64,000 bases of DNA from Microbispora sp. NBC_01189 (GTDB taxonomy: Bacteria; Actinomycetota; Actinomycetes; Streptosporangiales; Streptosporangiaceae), in assembly GCF_036010665.1 (NCBI RefSeq), contig NZ_CP108581.1:2049501-2113500 (forward strand), read 5' to 3'. The notes below the pieces were generated by a model. That model was not told where the DNA came from, ran no database searches, and saw nothing but the letters and a program-made list of their open reading frames with translations. The position numbers were made by a program, and so were the translations under genes. Below are positions 28,301 through 37,572 of this stretch, one piece after another. The stretch's first letter is position 1. Each line of letters opens with the position of its first letter.

Positions 28301-30243
28301 ACCATGACGAACGGCATGTTGGAGGGCGACAGTCGGGACACCATCGCCTGGTCGACCCGCCCGGCCCGGTTCGACCTACGTTTCCCCTCCTGGGCGACCT
28401 CGCCAGCCCATTCGCGCAGCAACTGGTCGTGCGCCGCCGCCCAAGCCAGGCGCAGCGGGTGGGTGGGTAGCAGGACGAGCCCCCGCACCTCGTCAGTCGC
28501 GGTGCCGACCCGGACCGCCAGCGTGTCCATCGTCAGGAGCGCGAAACGCGTCTGCGGTGCGGCATTGTCCAGGATTCGGCGGTAGCTCTGCACATAGCTT
28601 CGTACCTGGTCGCGAAGTTCGTCGTCCCAGCTCAGCATCTCGACCACATCTCGGGGTGTGCGTGCCTCGAGGGTGGTGAGCAGCTTCCGGCGGCGATCGG
28701 CCAGGGTCTGTGGGATTTCCAGCGGGCGCTGCTCCGCCTCGGCCGGGTCGATCGGCTCGCCAAGCGGAGAGTGGACGTCGAAGGCGAACACATCGGGGGA
28801 CTTGAGCATCCGGCGCTGGAGCTCGACGATCACCCGCGAAGCCTTGATCTGAGCGCGACGGCTGCCGACCCGGAGATCGAACACCTGACGGGCAGCGTCC
28901 CATGCCGGAGTGCCCTCGGTCAGGTCTCCGCCAGAGTCGATCGCGATGGTGAGCACCGCCTCAGGGAGGGAAGCGGCACCCGCCGCGCGTAGGACGGACG
29001 GGGGCATGTGCTCGTGCAGTCTGACCTCGAACTGGTCGCTTTCGGCCGCTGCCTTCTCATCGTGCAGGTCGAGGTCGTTGCCGTCGGCGTCCTGTGCACG
29101 GACACGGATCACGAACAGCGTACCCGTGGCGAGGTCGTCCTCTCCGAGGTCCACTCGCAGCGTCGCCCGCCGTTTGTCGCCCTTTACCTTCGTGGTGGCC
29201 ACCGGCGGCGTATCAGTCGTACGGAGGTCGGACGGAGGCAGCATCTCCACCCGCCACGACGCGACCGAGGTCGTCTTGGACGGCTCGGTCGCCCACTTGA
29301 CGGTCACCTGGCCAGGCTGGTCAGGTGCGACGTCGCAGTAAAGCTGACCGTCATCGTCCGACAGCCGGAGCTTGCACTGAGGATCAACCTTACCGTCGTC
29401 CCGGCGGAACGGAGTTACCTTGATCTTCTCCAAGCCGGCCTGCTGGACCTCCGTAAGCGGCCAGTGTTCAAACGTCAGCCTCCCTGCATGACGCTCCTTG
29501 ATCTCACGGCCCCACGTGACCGGGTTGGCCAACATCCCGGCTGGCTGCCGCTCGAGAAACGCCAGCAGTTCCTGCCGGAACGAGCCGGCCTTCACCTCTC
29601 CCTCGGCCAGGCGGTCAACGACCCGTGCGGTCGGCCGCGTTGGCCGGGCAACTGCTGCGACCGCCTTCGCATTGCGCCGCAGCCGTGCCTGGATTCCGTC
29701 GTCCCCCAGATCGGGGACAAGCCCGACCTGCCACAGCTCACGGCCGACCGTGTGGGCACTCGGGTCCGCCGCGACCGCGCCCAGGAAGCGGGCCCAAGTC
29801 TCAACCTGGCGAGTGCGCCCGAGAACCCGCTTGACCTCGTTGACCAGCGCGGCCACGGCGGTCGCCGACAGTTCTTTCTCGAGGGTCTCAGTGACCGTCG
29901 TGAGCAAGGTGATCAGCGGCAGTGGTTCGAAGGAGTTGTCCAGCGAACTGGCCGCATGGCCCGCGCCTGCCGGAACGAGCAGCAGCAGCGGACGGCCCTT
30001 GCGGTTGCGCAGTTCAATCGCCCGGTCGGCTCCGATCTCCAGTGGGTGCCGCGGCTCGAGATGCGCGAGCACGTGAACCTGGCATTCGATGCGGTGGCGT
30101 TCGACCTCGTCGGCGACGGCATGAGCGTCCACGGTGGACAAGTCGTCGACCCGGACGCAGTGTCCCGGCTGCCGCTGTGCCAGGCGGCTCCCCAGGTGGC
30201 CCGCGATGCGGTCGATCAACATCCGCGGCAGCTCTGCGTTCAC
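25393..30243 (-). CDS. 1616-aa HerA/FtsK-type ATPase with PD-(D/E)xK-like signature (DptH/MAD8-like)
   Basis: The ORF starts at 30243 and overlaps the previous stop by four bases. The C-terminal 300 residues hold a HerA/FtsK ATPase: Walker A GIPGQGKS near 1320 and Walker B VILDEAH near 1511, followed by GVPVVVASQGTADF typical of HerA/VirB4 proteins. Earlier, CDLLLV and IECIEVKGR give Asp1073, Glu1090 and Lys1092, the spacing of a PD-(D/E)xK nuclease core. The N-terminal 1000 residues have no named domain; a beta-rich section lies near 270-420. Proteins of this size and layout end the DptF-G-H phosphorothioate restriction set and the MAD6-7-8 set. It is last of a four-gene overlapping operon and is the likely DNA-translocating, possibly cutting, subunit. 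Confidence 0.8.
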   Translation of the reverse strand: MNAELPRMLIDRIAGHLGSRLAQRQPGHCVRVDDLSTVDAHAVADEVERHRIECQVHVLAHLEPRHPLEIGADRAIELRNRKGRPLLLLVPAGAGHAASSLDNSFEPLPLITLLTTVTETLEKELSATAVAALVNEVKRVLGRTRQVETWARFLGAVAADPSAHTVGRELWQVGLVPDLGDDGIQARLRRNAKAVAAVARPTRPTARVVDRLAEGEVKAGSFRQELLAFLERQPAGMLANPVTWGREIKERHAGRLTFEHWPLTEVQQAGLEKIKVTPFRRDDGKVDPQCKLRLSDDDGQLYCDVAPDQPGQVTVKWATEPSKTTSVASWRVEMLPPSDLRTTDTPPVATTKVKGDKRRATLRVDLGEDDLATGTLFVIRVRAQDADGNDLDLHDEKAAAESDQFEVRLHEHMPPSVLRAAGAASLPEAVLTIAIDSGGDLTEGTPAWDAARQVFDLRVGSRRAQIKASRVIVELQRRMLKSPDVFAFDVHSPLGEPIDPAEAEQRPLEIPQTLADRRRKLLTTLEARTPRDVVEMLSWDDELRDQVRSYVQSYRRILDNAAPQTRFALLTMDTLAVRVGTATDEVRGLVLLPTHPLRLAWAAAHDQLLREWAGEVAQEGKRRSNRAGRVDQAMVSRLSPSNMPFVMVDRDGKALVYTEELTHGTALYLPPDVKEPQSASDVICGAIEIARDNVDLSVSAQALGDRIRSYRDAHPGTGTLRIMAVNPGSGSVLRRALQPLVLPDEAPEQDGPPPHDPQRLELIAYSDRLSYTDPVADLRELQRSVASGEIRRTATHLVPSMGLSARDLGRLAEDREGHHLALVQDMARGQVTDPAAEAGPWTTTFQDLLTPLRSERAPDGSAMWFVTPALKPRGAGRLEADIVGAHRAHQAAVAAHLGLRAAVPALAIQLDPQDLRRLRAAHNRADWVVTLDRGIGPELFEEATTDEPDDSRYLLDYTPDFLEGLGKKLTVTTAHHGEVRRILGEAMWALGLAQDEKSVSHALSRLLLVSGRLVLRLLRETSLSVEAVSLAAVMAHLELRGQLDGRIVVPIDAHPEIFGVRSGNEDEPARRCDLLLVSVTQRSLRIECIEVKGRRAAQLPEALADDIVDQLENTERVLQRQFFAVDPPRVDGALQRSRLAGLLHYYAERSARHGLIEAGRLTELHRNIDRIEESAEPAEIGKTGYVISPGGAAGFPAKHRDVSIKVLTAGDLGKAGFTTVGGAATPPSPETPPESSQSTDSSPAAAGEAAVEDSASDAFSQAPDGDSAPVIFENAEQDEPAKPWPSTVEVELGRDAGGAPVVWNISTKGSPHAFVLGIPGQGKSVTTRRIIGEFAGQGLPSLIVDFHGDMAAAPPPGAQVIDAAEGLPFSPFELPSAETRSRTETAWEVAEIIGYVCGLGEIQRSHVYDGLRSAYEIAGGVPSMQQFAAAVEQAEQAARGRNARDRIRPLTDFGLFPDEPSDTFLASWNSGAVVDLSRLNLETVQLAAGAFLLRKIYREMFRWGQADVLRLAVILDEAHRLAKDITLPKLMKEGRKYGVPVVVASQGTADFHRDVLGNAGTKIIFRTNYPESKTTAGFLRSREGQDLSQQIEQLGVGSAYVSTPDHVRARKVYMHR

Positions 30244-31880
30244 TCTGTCTCCAAGGGGTTGCGAACGTACTGGGCGGAGAAGTCGTCACTCAGGCCGTCG
30301 AAGCAGCCGAGCAGCCGGAGCCGGCGTTTGAACGCTTCGAGATTCGCGGCAGCCGCGGCGCGGTTGTCCACACTGTCGAAGGCCGCCGGCGGGCGGTCGA
30401 TGAGAATGCCGAACCGGTCGCGTAGAACCTTCAGCAGTTCCACGATGGGCATCCTGCCGCGAAGGCGGACCTCGGGACCCTGGGCTGTGGTGAAAGAGAC
30501 CAGGAGAAGGGCGTACATCAGGTCGTCCGACGGCGCGTACCGCCACGATCGGCGGGAGTTCGGCGAACCGGTGATCAGCCCGTACGGCTTCTTGATTCCG
30601 CCAGTGGACGAGAACCACCCGACCTGGTTCTTCAAGGCTGTGCGAGACAATCCTTCGACCAACAGAGTGGTGAGCTGCTCGATGGAAAGCGCTTCGGAGT
30701 CCCTCACCGAGGCGATGAACTCCAGGTCCTCATCGGTGCCGTTCTCCTCCGTCTCCGTCTCGATCTCTTGAATCCTGATGTCCGCGTAGGTGTTGATCCG
30801 CATGTCCTCCCGCAGGCCGACCATGGCCACCAGGCTGTCCGGCATCGGTAGGTTTCTGATCTCTTCGCCGCGCTTCCGAAGGGTCGCCAAGGCCGCTTCG
30901 CGCAAAGAACGCAGCAAGAGGCGGTCGGGCATGAAGCCGCTCATAATCTCCAGGTCCCGCAGCACGCACTGACGGGCCAGCTCGTCCGATGCCGACCCGC
31001 GTACCCGAGTGAAGTCGCAGTACAGTTCCAGAGGGTTGGCGACATCGGCGTCATCCCTCATGTCCTCGGATCGTTCTCCGGTGTTGAGGACATGCCGCGT
31101 TGCCCGGGCGACGCGCAGCGGCAACTGAAACAGCCGCAGCGAGATCAGCGCCGCGAACCGGTCGACGAAGGCCGACGGAGTCAGTCGGCCCCCATAGGCG
31201 ACGAGGTAGTCCAGCAGGTCGCGGGCCAGCCCACGAGTGGCTCCGGGTACGACGCTGCTGCGGAATCCAGAAGTGGCCTCCCGCGCGCCGAGCGGAGTGA
31301 ACTCCTCTAGGAAGTACAGCGACAGTAGGGCGTTGATGTCGATGTCGGTCCGGCCGTCGTACTGCGGTACCCATTGGCCGTCGATGCCGATCTCTACTCC
31401 AGCTCCGATCGCCTTCTCAAGTGCGTATCGGAGGTTCTTCTCCGGAGCTTCGACGCCGAACAGCTTCATCCGCTCGATGAGCAAGTGGTAGATCAAAGTG
31501 TGGGCATGGCGATGGCGGCGGGTTTTGGGGAGGCCCGCACGGTAGCTGGCGATGGTCAGCGGCTGGATGTAGTCCATCTGCGTGCCCGACCGACCCCGCC
31601 CCTTGGCACCGATCCGCACGATGGACGATCGCAGCCATCCGTCAAGCACCTTCATGCCATGCTCGTCGTCAAACCCCTCCAGGCGTTCGTTGGCCGCGAG
31701 CGCACCGAGGTAGCGGCCGTAGTCGTCGGCGTCCTTCGGCGCCGACGACATCCGGCCCTGTTTGACCACCAGCTCCCACAGGTGTGGTAGCAGGCGATCC
31801 ACGTCGATGTCGTTGAGCTCCACCAGCGTCAGCTCGGTGAATTCAAGACTGCGCAGCTGCTTTGGGATGACGATGGTCAT
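30240..31880 (-). CDS. 546-aa protein of unknown family in module B (DptG/MAD7 position)
   Basis: The ATG overlaps the upstream stop (ATGA) and the gene's own stop overlaps the HerA-like start, so it is translationally coupled on both sides. No catalytic motif is visible. The protein is soluble, mostly helical, with an acidic patch (EIETETEENGTDEDLEF at about 375-391) and no membrane segment. By position, between a P-loop ATPase protein and a HerA ATPase, it corresponds to DptG in phosphorothioate-dependent restriction and to MAD7 in methylation-associated defence. I cannot show homology by eye. It is probably a structural or specificity subunit of the complex. Confidence 0.75.
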   Translation of the reverse strand: MTIVIPKQLRSLEFTELTLVELNDIDVDRLLPHLWELVVKQGRMSSAPKDADDYGRYLGALAANERLEGFDDEHGMKVLDGWLRSSIVRIGAKGRGRSGTQMDYIQPLTIASYRAGLPKTRRHRHAHTLIYHLLIERMKLFGVEAPEKNLRYALEKAIGAGVEIGIDGQWVPQYDGRTDIDINALLSLYFLEEFTPLGAREATSGFRSSVVPGATRGLARDLLDYLVAYGGRLTPSAFVDRFAALISLRLFQLPLRVARATRHVLNTGERSEDMRDDADVANPLELYCDFTRVRGSASDELARQCVLRDLEIMSGFMPDRLLLRSLREAALATLRKRGEEIRNLPMPDSLVAMVGLREDMRINTYADIRIQEIETETEENGTDEDLEFIASVRDSEALSIEQLTTLLVEGLSRTALKNQVGWFSSTGGIKKPYGLITGSPNSRRSWRYAPSDDLMYALLLVSFTTAQGPEVRLRGRMPIVELLKVLRDRFGILIDRPPAAFDSVDNRAAAAANLEAFKRRLRLLGCFDGLSDDFSAQYVRNPLETE

Positions 31881-34800
31881 GCTCGCTCCAAGACGATGCG
31901 CCGGTCGACGGTCATCGCACGACGTGCCGTCCCTGCGGGGTTGACTATGCTGACGGCATTGGCCGGGCTCCGCCGCAGCGCGGCGGCGAACGTCTCGACC
32001 TCCTGACGGACGGAGTCGGCGGCACTGTCCCCGATCAGCTCCCCGTCAGCCGCCCGTATCACCAGCTCGAAGGTGTCCAAGGTGAGGGTGAGGGAGTGCC
32101 TGCTGACGTGATCGAGCCGGAGTGCATCCGGACGCCACTCGACGTATTGAGAAGGGTGCTCCACCCGTTCGAGGGAGAACTCCGTTGCGGGGATCTCCTT
32201 GAGCACCGCCCACGTACCGCCAGCCCCCTGGTCGGCCACGGCCAGGTCACCACCCCGGTAACCTGGCGCGCCCAGCAGTCTGCTCAGTCCTAGCAGGACC
32301 CGGCCACGGATCTCCTCAGGCCGTTTACCGGAACCGAGCAAGGCCTCCTCGAACTCGCCGAGATGCCTATAAGCTCGGACGGTCTTGCGTCCCAACCCAC
32401 CAGGGCTCCAGAGGCCGAAGAAGAGCCGTCGCTGGACTCGCTCACGGTCCCGGTCACCGAAGGCCGTCGGGTCGGCCACCACCGACCGGTCGGCGCGGGC
32501 GGCCCGCTCCACATCCGGCGCCGCGGTGTTCGCTGGGTCCAGGTCGGCCCACTCCCGCACCAGGTAGTCGGCCGAGCGGGGGTCGAAGGCCAGGTCCTCG
32601 ACAAGGGCGTCATCGGCCCGGCGCAGATCCATGCCCCGTTCGCGAGCCTGATGCACCCCGTCGCAGGACCGGTCGCCTGTGATCAGCCAGGCCAGAGCCG
32701 AGCGCACGTCACGGAACGTGGCGCGGCGCTGGCGCCGCAAATGCGAAGTGGCGACGAGCTCCTCGACGGCCGCCCGCGCCGGGCCGCGCAGCTCGGCGGC
32801 GTTCCGCACCATGGGGCAGATGTCCCGGGACAGACAACTCTCACACCGCTTCCACTGCTCCGGCTTAGTGAAGCTGTCCAGGATTCGACCAGCAAGGCTG
32901 GGGACATCGCCGGGCCTGCGGGCCAGGGTGCGCCGCTTCAGGTCCACCAGCGCGATCGTTTCATCGCCGGCTGGCTTCCCCGACATCTGGCCGAGAACCT
33001 CACGAGCATCGTCCTCGTACAGGTGCTCATAGTCGGTGAAGAACTGCAGCAGCCGCCCATCGTTGATCGCGAGCAGGACGGTGCGCCGCTGCGGGTCCTC
33101 TGCCAGAGCCGGGTCCAGCGCCTCGCGCATCAGATCATCGGAGGACTTTCCATCGTGCGACTCGCTGGCGTCATAGACGGCCACGAACGTGTGACCATTC
33201 AGGTTCATCCGCCATCCGGCGGCGTTCTCGCTGATGATCTGTGCACCATCCTGGTGGAGTCTTTCGCTGATCTTCACCAGGAACGACGTCTTGCCGTCAC
33301 CGGGGTTGCCGGTTAGCAGCACCAGGCGCAGCTCACCCCGGGCGATCGCGGGCAGCAGCTCGGTGTCCAACAGGGTCGGCACGTAGGTCCGGTGCGCGAA
33401 CTCGTCGTCCAGGCCGCGATTACCGCTGTTGCCCACGCTGCTGGCCCGGTAGAGGCCACGCAGGTTGTCCACCACCGGGTTGACCAGACGCTCACCCTTC
33501 GGCGTGACAATCTCGTCGAGCAGCCGCAGCTCGGCCGCCAGCTCTTCCGCAGACGCAGGACGCATGGCGGGGTCGGCGTGGACGGCGGTGAAGAGTACGT
33601 TCAGCATCGCCTCGCCGAGCGGCCCCCAAGCCTGGCGTTCGTCGTCGGTAGGCGGGAGCAGCCGTTCCCGGTCGTCGTCACCGCGAGCAGGGTCCCCGGC
33701 GTAGGGGAGGCGCCCCAGCATCGTGTAGATCATCGTGACCGCGAACCCGTAGATGTCACTCTGTGCGGTGGCGCCTTGGGCAGCGCGCAGTTCCGGGGCC
33801 ATGAACGGCGGTGTGCCGACCACGGTGGTCGCCCGTGGGCGGCCCGCGACTCCGAAGTCGATGAGCTTGGCGCGAGCCTCCGGAGTGATGATCACATTGG
33901 TCGGGGTGACATCACGATGCACGAGGTTGCGGTCGTGCAGGTGAGCGAGGGCGGACAGAACGTCCAAGGCAATCGTCCGGTACCGCTCCGGGCTCGGCGA
34001 GCCAGCGGCGGCGAAGTCCCTCAGATTATCGCCAGGGATGTACTCCAGTACCAGGTAGCCCGGCTTGTCGCGGCTGATGTCGTATACCCGGGCACAGTGG
34101 TCATGCCGGATGCGATCCGCGGCCTTGTACTCCTGCTGAGCATGAGAGGCGGCGGCGTCGTCATGGAACTGCTTGATGACCCGGTCGGCCTCGGCGGAGG
34201 TGTCCCATGCCCGCCAAGTGTGCGCGAAGCCGCCCTGCCCCAGGCTTTCTTTGATCTGATACCGGTCGGCGACGACGCCGCCGACCCGGAACTCTTCCGC
34301 GGCGTCAGTTTCCCCCACCGTAACGCGCTCCTTGTTCATCGCCTCGACGATTTGCCCAATCCGCGTGACCGCCGTGGCGGCGTCCGGACGTTCGCGGGGG
34401 TCGTCAGCAAGGCAGTCCGCTAGGACGGGACCGACGACGAGAGTTCGTGCGATGGCCCCCCGCACCGCCTCTACCTGGGGTTCAGCGGCCAGGTCACCGA
34501 GCACCCAGCCACTGAGCGCGAGCGCTAGGGAGTAGACGTCCGAGGCCGGTGTCGCGTTCGCGATGCTGGCGCGGCACTCCGGCGCGCGATACGGCACGCC
34601 GGGATCGGCATCGGCACTCATCTGGGGAGCGATGGTGTGTTCCCCCTCCACTCGGGCCAGGTAGAAGTCGCTGAACTTCACTCGCAGACCGCGGCCGAGG
34701 AAGATGCGGCGAGGGGAGAGCCCGCGGTGCACCAGCCCCGCTTCGTGTACTTCGGACAGGCCTCGGAGGGCGTCGGTCACCACGTCGATCGCCACCTGCT

Positions 34801-35686
34801 GCGGCAGCCGACCGTCCTCCCTGAGAGGGTCATCGATCCGCAGCGAGGTGGCCAGGCTCTTGCCGCGAGCCGGGACAACGGGCACGACGATCCACTGCCG
34901 CGCCTCGTACTCGAAGCTGGGGTGGATCTGCCAGGCGCGGTCGCGTTCCTCCAGCCGGTCGAGGGCGAGCCGCTCTCGCTCCATGATCCCCTGCGATGAT
35001 GCATCGGGCCCCCATCCGTGCATCGGGTAGCACCGGAGGATCACCGTGCGATCGCCGTCCTTGGCGTGGAAGCAGCGGGCCGTTTCGATGGGCTCGATCT
35101 CACCCATCACCTGGTACGGCCCGATGCGCTCAGGCTTCGGCTCACGTCCAGGCAGACCGAGGAGGAAGGCGATTGTCTCGTCCCGCACCGCCTGCAGCCC
35201 GGTTCCGCACGCATTGTCCTGGTCCCGCAGCCACGACGCAGCGTCGGCGAGCCTGACGACGGCGTCCCCGTCGGCGTAGGTCGGGCCGACCACCAGCTCG
35301 ACGGTGTCGTGCGACAGGACGATGCCAGCGATGACAGGACGGCCGCGGACCTTCGATCCGTAGCCAGGCACCCGGGAGCGGAGCTGACCTGCAAGTACTC
35401 GTGCCAGGTGGTTGGTCCGATCCAGCGGATTCCGACGTTCCTCCCCCTTGACCCGCCAAAACTGATCTCCGAGTTCGATGCGCGGCCCCCAGGCCTTCTC
35501 ATCCAGGACGAAGATTGCGTGGTCTCCGACCACCACGAGATCGAGGTCGTCGCGGCGGGGACCGCTCAGCTTGCGACCGGCGATCACATGCCAGGAGCCG
35601 GGGAGGTCACGGGCAAGGCTTTCGGCGGTCTTGCGCTCACCGGGGCCCTGGTACTCCCCCATCACTGTCAATTCAGCCACGCTCAC
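31877..35686 (-). CDS. NERD - pseudokinase - Ser/Thr kinase - P-loop ATPase fusion (PglW/MAD6-like front, DptF-like back)
   Basis: 1269 residues from a GTG whose bases overlap the upstream TGA. Domains in order: NERD nuclease-like fold at about 10-130 (GERKTAESLARDLP, then LDLVVVG and FVLDEKAW); a first kinase-like domain at about 190-440 with HRGLSPRR in place of HRDLKPxN and DFY in place of DFG, so probably inactive; a second, intact kinase at about 473-735 with GQGGFAHTW, HRDVTPTN near 588 and DFG near 608; then a P-loop ATPase with GNPGDGKT near 794 and a Cys cluster CESCLSRDIC near 943. The front half is like PglW; the back half is like DptF. It is the best candidate for sensing and signalling in module B. 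Confidence 0.85.
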   Translation of the reverse strand: MSVAELTVMGEYQGPGERKTAESLARDLPGSWHVIAGRKLSGPRRDDLDLVVVGDHAIFVLDEKAWGPRIELGDQFWRVKGEERRNPLDRTNHLARVLAGQLRSRVPGYGSKVRGRPVIAGIVLSHDTVELVVGPTYADGDAVVRLADAASWLRDQDNACGTGLQAVRDETIAFLLGLPGREPKPERIGPYQVMGEIEPIETARCFHAKDGDRTVILRCYPMHGWGPDASSQGIMERERLALDRLEERDRAWQIHPSFEYEARQWIVVPVVPARGKSLATSLRIDDPLREDGRLPQQVAIDVVTDALRGLSEVHEAGLVHRGLSPRRIFLGRGLRVKFSDFYLARVEGEHTIAPQMSADADPGVPYRAPECRASIANATPASDVYSLALALSGWVLGDLAAEPQVEAVRGAIARTLVVGPVLADCLADDPRERPDAATAVTRIGQIVEAMNKERVTVGETDAAEEFRVGGVVADRYQIKESLGQGGFAHTWRAWDTSAEADRVIKQFHDDAAASHAQQEYKAADRIRHDHCARVYDISRDKPGYLVLEYIPGDNLRDFAAAGSPSPERYRTIALDVLSALAHLHDRNLVHRDVTPTNVIITPEARAKLIDFGVAGRPRATTVVGTPPFMAPELRAAQGATAQSDIYGFAVTMIYTMLGRLPYAGDPARGDDDRERLLPPTDDERQAWGPLGEAMLNVLFTAVHADPAMRPASAEELAAELRLLDEIVTPKGERLVNPVVDNLRGLYRASSVGNSGNRGLDDEFAHRTYVPTLLDTELLPAIARGELRLVLLTGNPGDGKTSFLVKISERLHQDGAQIISENAAGWRMNLNGHTFVAVYDASESHDGKSSDDLMREALDPALAEDPQRRTVLLAINDGRLLQFFTDYEHLYEDDAREVLGQMSGKPAGDETIALVDLKRRTLARRPGDVPSLAGRILDSFTKPEQWKRCESCLSRDICPMVRNAAELRGPARAAVEELVATSHLRRQRRATFRDVRSALAWLITGDRSCDGVHQARERGMDLRRADDALVEDLAFDPRSADYLVREWADLDPANTAAPDVERAARADRSVVADPTAFGDRDRERVQRRLFFGLWSPGGLGRKTVRAYRHLGEFEEALLGSGKRPEEIRGRVLLGLSRLLGAPGYRGGDLAVADQGAGGTWAVLKEIPATEFSLERVEHPSQYVEWRPDALRLDHVSRHSLTLTLDTFELVIRAADGELIGDSAADSVRQEVETFAAALRRSPANAVSIVNPAGTARRAMTVDRRIVLERA

Positions 35687-37299
35687 ACCTCATAGTCATC
35701 GGGCCAAGTCGATGAATGGACTCCTGCGCATCTATGGAGTCGGCCGAGATGCGGGCTATCCCGGGTGTAGGTCACGAGGAGCTGGTCACGGGCCCGGGTC
35801 ATCCCGACGAAGCCGACCTTGCCGCGCTGGGCCGCCTGCCGATCGCGTTCAGGGTCGTCGCCGGAAGGGCTGGGCAGGGTCTCCAGACCGAACAATATGA
35901 CTACGTCGAACTCGTGGCCTTTGGCCGAGTGCACCGTCATGATCTTCACACCGGGAGTGCACGGGTCGAAGGTTGCGGCATTGCTGCGGGTGACGACGAG
36001 ATAAGGCACCTCGGCCCCGTCGAGGGCTGCCCGCAGGCGTCCGAGCGATCCTCGCCACTGGGTGATGAGGACGGCGATGTCCTGCGGTTCCCGCTCCCCG
36101 TGGTCGAGCATGCGGCGAATCTCCCACGCCACGGCGGTGGCCTGCTCGTTCCAGCTTTCCGCCCAGATCAGTTCGACCGGCTCACCGTCCAGAACCGCGT
36201 CGTCTGCCGCCGGCTTGGCATCCGGTTGTGTGGTGGACGCCGCCTGAAGGATCTGCCGGGTGCTGCGATAGGGGCGTTCAAGCCGTAGTTGCGTTACCCG
36301 CCGACCGGTGAGCGCCGGAGGGCGGTCCGCGTCTCGGTAGAGGGCCTGTCTCTGGTCACCCGCGAGAACAGCACCGCCGCGGCCTGGTCCCACAGTCGCC
36401 AGCGCGAACCTGATCCAAGCTTCGTGGAAGTCCTGGGACTCGTCGATGAGCAGGGCGTCCACGGTGTGGGCGATGCCTTTCGCCAGTGCTGCGGCCACAT
36501 CTTCCTCAGCCTGCTCCGGGTCGTTGAGGGCGATCCGATGCCTCATGGCATGGGAGAACTTCCCGAACGTCGTAACCTCGACATTCGGGTGGTCCTCGAC
36601 GAGGCGGCGCAGGTACGGCACCAGCGCGTTGTTGTAGCACAAGAGCACGATGCGCCAGCCTGGATGCTGGGCAGCCAAGTGCCGTGCCCGCCCGGCCAGT
36701 ACTAGCGTCTTGCCGCTACCCGGCGGACCGGAGAGCAGGAGCACGTCGTCCACCGGGATCGTGGCGGCAGCGGCCTGCTGGGCGTCCAGCTCGATCCGCC
36801 GCCGATGCCGCTCCCCCCGTCCTGGATCGAATGCACCCCGGCGGGAGCGAACGTTGAAGGTCAGGGTGGGTGCCAGTGCGGAACGCAGCGACGTCAGATC
36901 GTCCGATTCGAGTGGACGCGGTTCCAGCCGGGCCAGCCATTCTCCATCTTCTACGTCCGCGAGACCGAGCGCACGTGGCGGCCCGCCCGGCGACGGCGCG
37001 GCGAGCGGTTCGGAACAGGCGCCGAAGAGGACAAGGCGGTGTGGTCGGCAACGCTCCAGGATCGGGACTTCCAGTCGCAGATCCGAGATCTTTCGGTTCA
37101 GGCGGGAGAACGGCTCACGCGCCGCCGGATCGTGCCCGGACAGGTCAATGTCGATGGTCACCAGCCCATAGGTGCGATCGACCACGATGAGGTCGGGCCG
37201 GTCATCGCCGTCGGTGCACAGCACCAACGCGTCTGGGGCGAGATTCTGCGTCAACCAGCGCAGCATCGTCTCCCGCAGCGGCTCCGTTGCCGCTTTCAT
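35683..37299 (-). CDS. SF1 (UvrD-like) helicase with short N-terminal nuclease-like region, first gene of module B
   Basis: 538 residues from the ATG at 37299, chosen for the GGGGAG six bases upstream; an in-frame upstream start at 37326 lacks this. Residues 1-100 hold an Asp-rich strand pair (DGDDRPDLIVVDRTYGLVTI) reminiscent of a NERD/restriction-like fold. Helicase motifs are Walker A GPPGSGKT near 193, DESQD near 285, ERPYRSTRQI near 360, VHSAKGHEFD and the terminal GMTRARD. It is shorter than UvrD and lacks most of the 1B/2B insertions. Its stop overlaps the start of the NERD-kinase gene. It is probably the DNA-unwinding partner of module B. Confidence 0.85.
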   Translation of the reverse strand: MKAATEPLRETMLRWLTQNLAPDALVLCTDGDDRPDLIVVDRTYGLVTIDIDLSGHDPAAREPFSRLNRKISDLRLEVPILERCRPHRLVLFGACSEPLAAPSPGGPPRALGLADVEDGEWLARLEPRPLESDDLTSLRSALAPTLTFNVRSRRGAFDPGRGERHRRRIELDAQQAAAATIPVDDVLLLSGPPGSGKTLVLAGRARHLAAQHPGWRIVLLCYNNALVPYLRRLVEDHPNVEVTTFGKFSHAMRHRIALNDPEQAEEDVAAALAKGIAHTVDALLIDESQDFHEAWIRFALATVGPGRGGAVLAGDQRQALYRDADRPPALTGRRVTQLRLERPYRSTRQILQAASTTQPDAKPAADDAVLDGEPVELIWAESWNEQATAVAWEIRRMLDHGEREPQDIAVLITQWRGSLGRLRAALDGAEVPYLVVTRSNAATFDPCTPGVKIMTVHSAKGHEFDVVILFGLETLPSPSGDDPERDRQAAQRGKVGFVGMTRARDQLLVTYTRDSPHLGRLHRCAGVHSSTWPDDYEV

Positions 37300-37345
37300 G
37301 CGCAACTCCCCACACAGGACGGCCACACCCGCCTAGACCGCCGGA

Positions 37346-37375
37346 CAGATACCGCGTATTCCAAGGACGTGACAA
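37346..37375 (-). promoter_or_regulatory. Possible promoter of module B
   Basis: On the minus strand TTGTCA (37370-37375) and TATCTG (37346-37351) are separated by 18 bases, and the first gene starts 47 bases downstream. This is the only gap upstream of the four coupled genes, since the IS110 relic begins at 37573. The fit to consensus is moderate. Confidence 0.35.
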
Positions 37376-37572
37376 GACATATACGACCAGTGACCGCCTT
37401 GTACAAGGATTCCAAATTTTGGGCTGCCGATTGCGAGCCAGCCTCGTCCAGTGCAGGGACATGCGCGGAATGATCTTCCATCTGGTGCGAGTAGCACAAA
37501 GTATTTGGGCAGGTCAAAGCACACACGTGAGCAGTGCCGCCGCCGTGTCTCGTACCGATGCTCCTATGTTTG
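37376..37572. other. Gap between module B promoter region and IS110 relic
   Basis: About 200 bp of non-coding sequence, probably the outer end of the IS110-type element plus its target. I see no terminal inverted repeat, in line with IS110 elements, which usually lack them. Confidence 0.3.

Noticed and set aside
29008..30771. 587-aa plus-strand frame crossing two genes of module B
   Set aside because: It is antisense to two overlapping genes with real domains, Gln/Arg-rich, and has no ribosome site.
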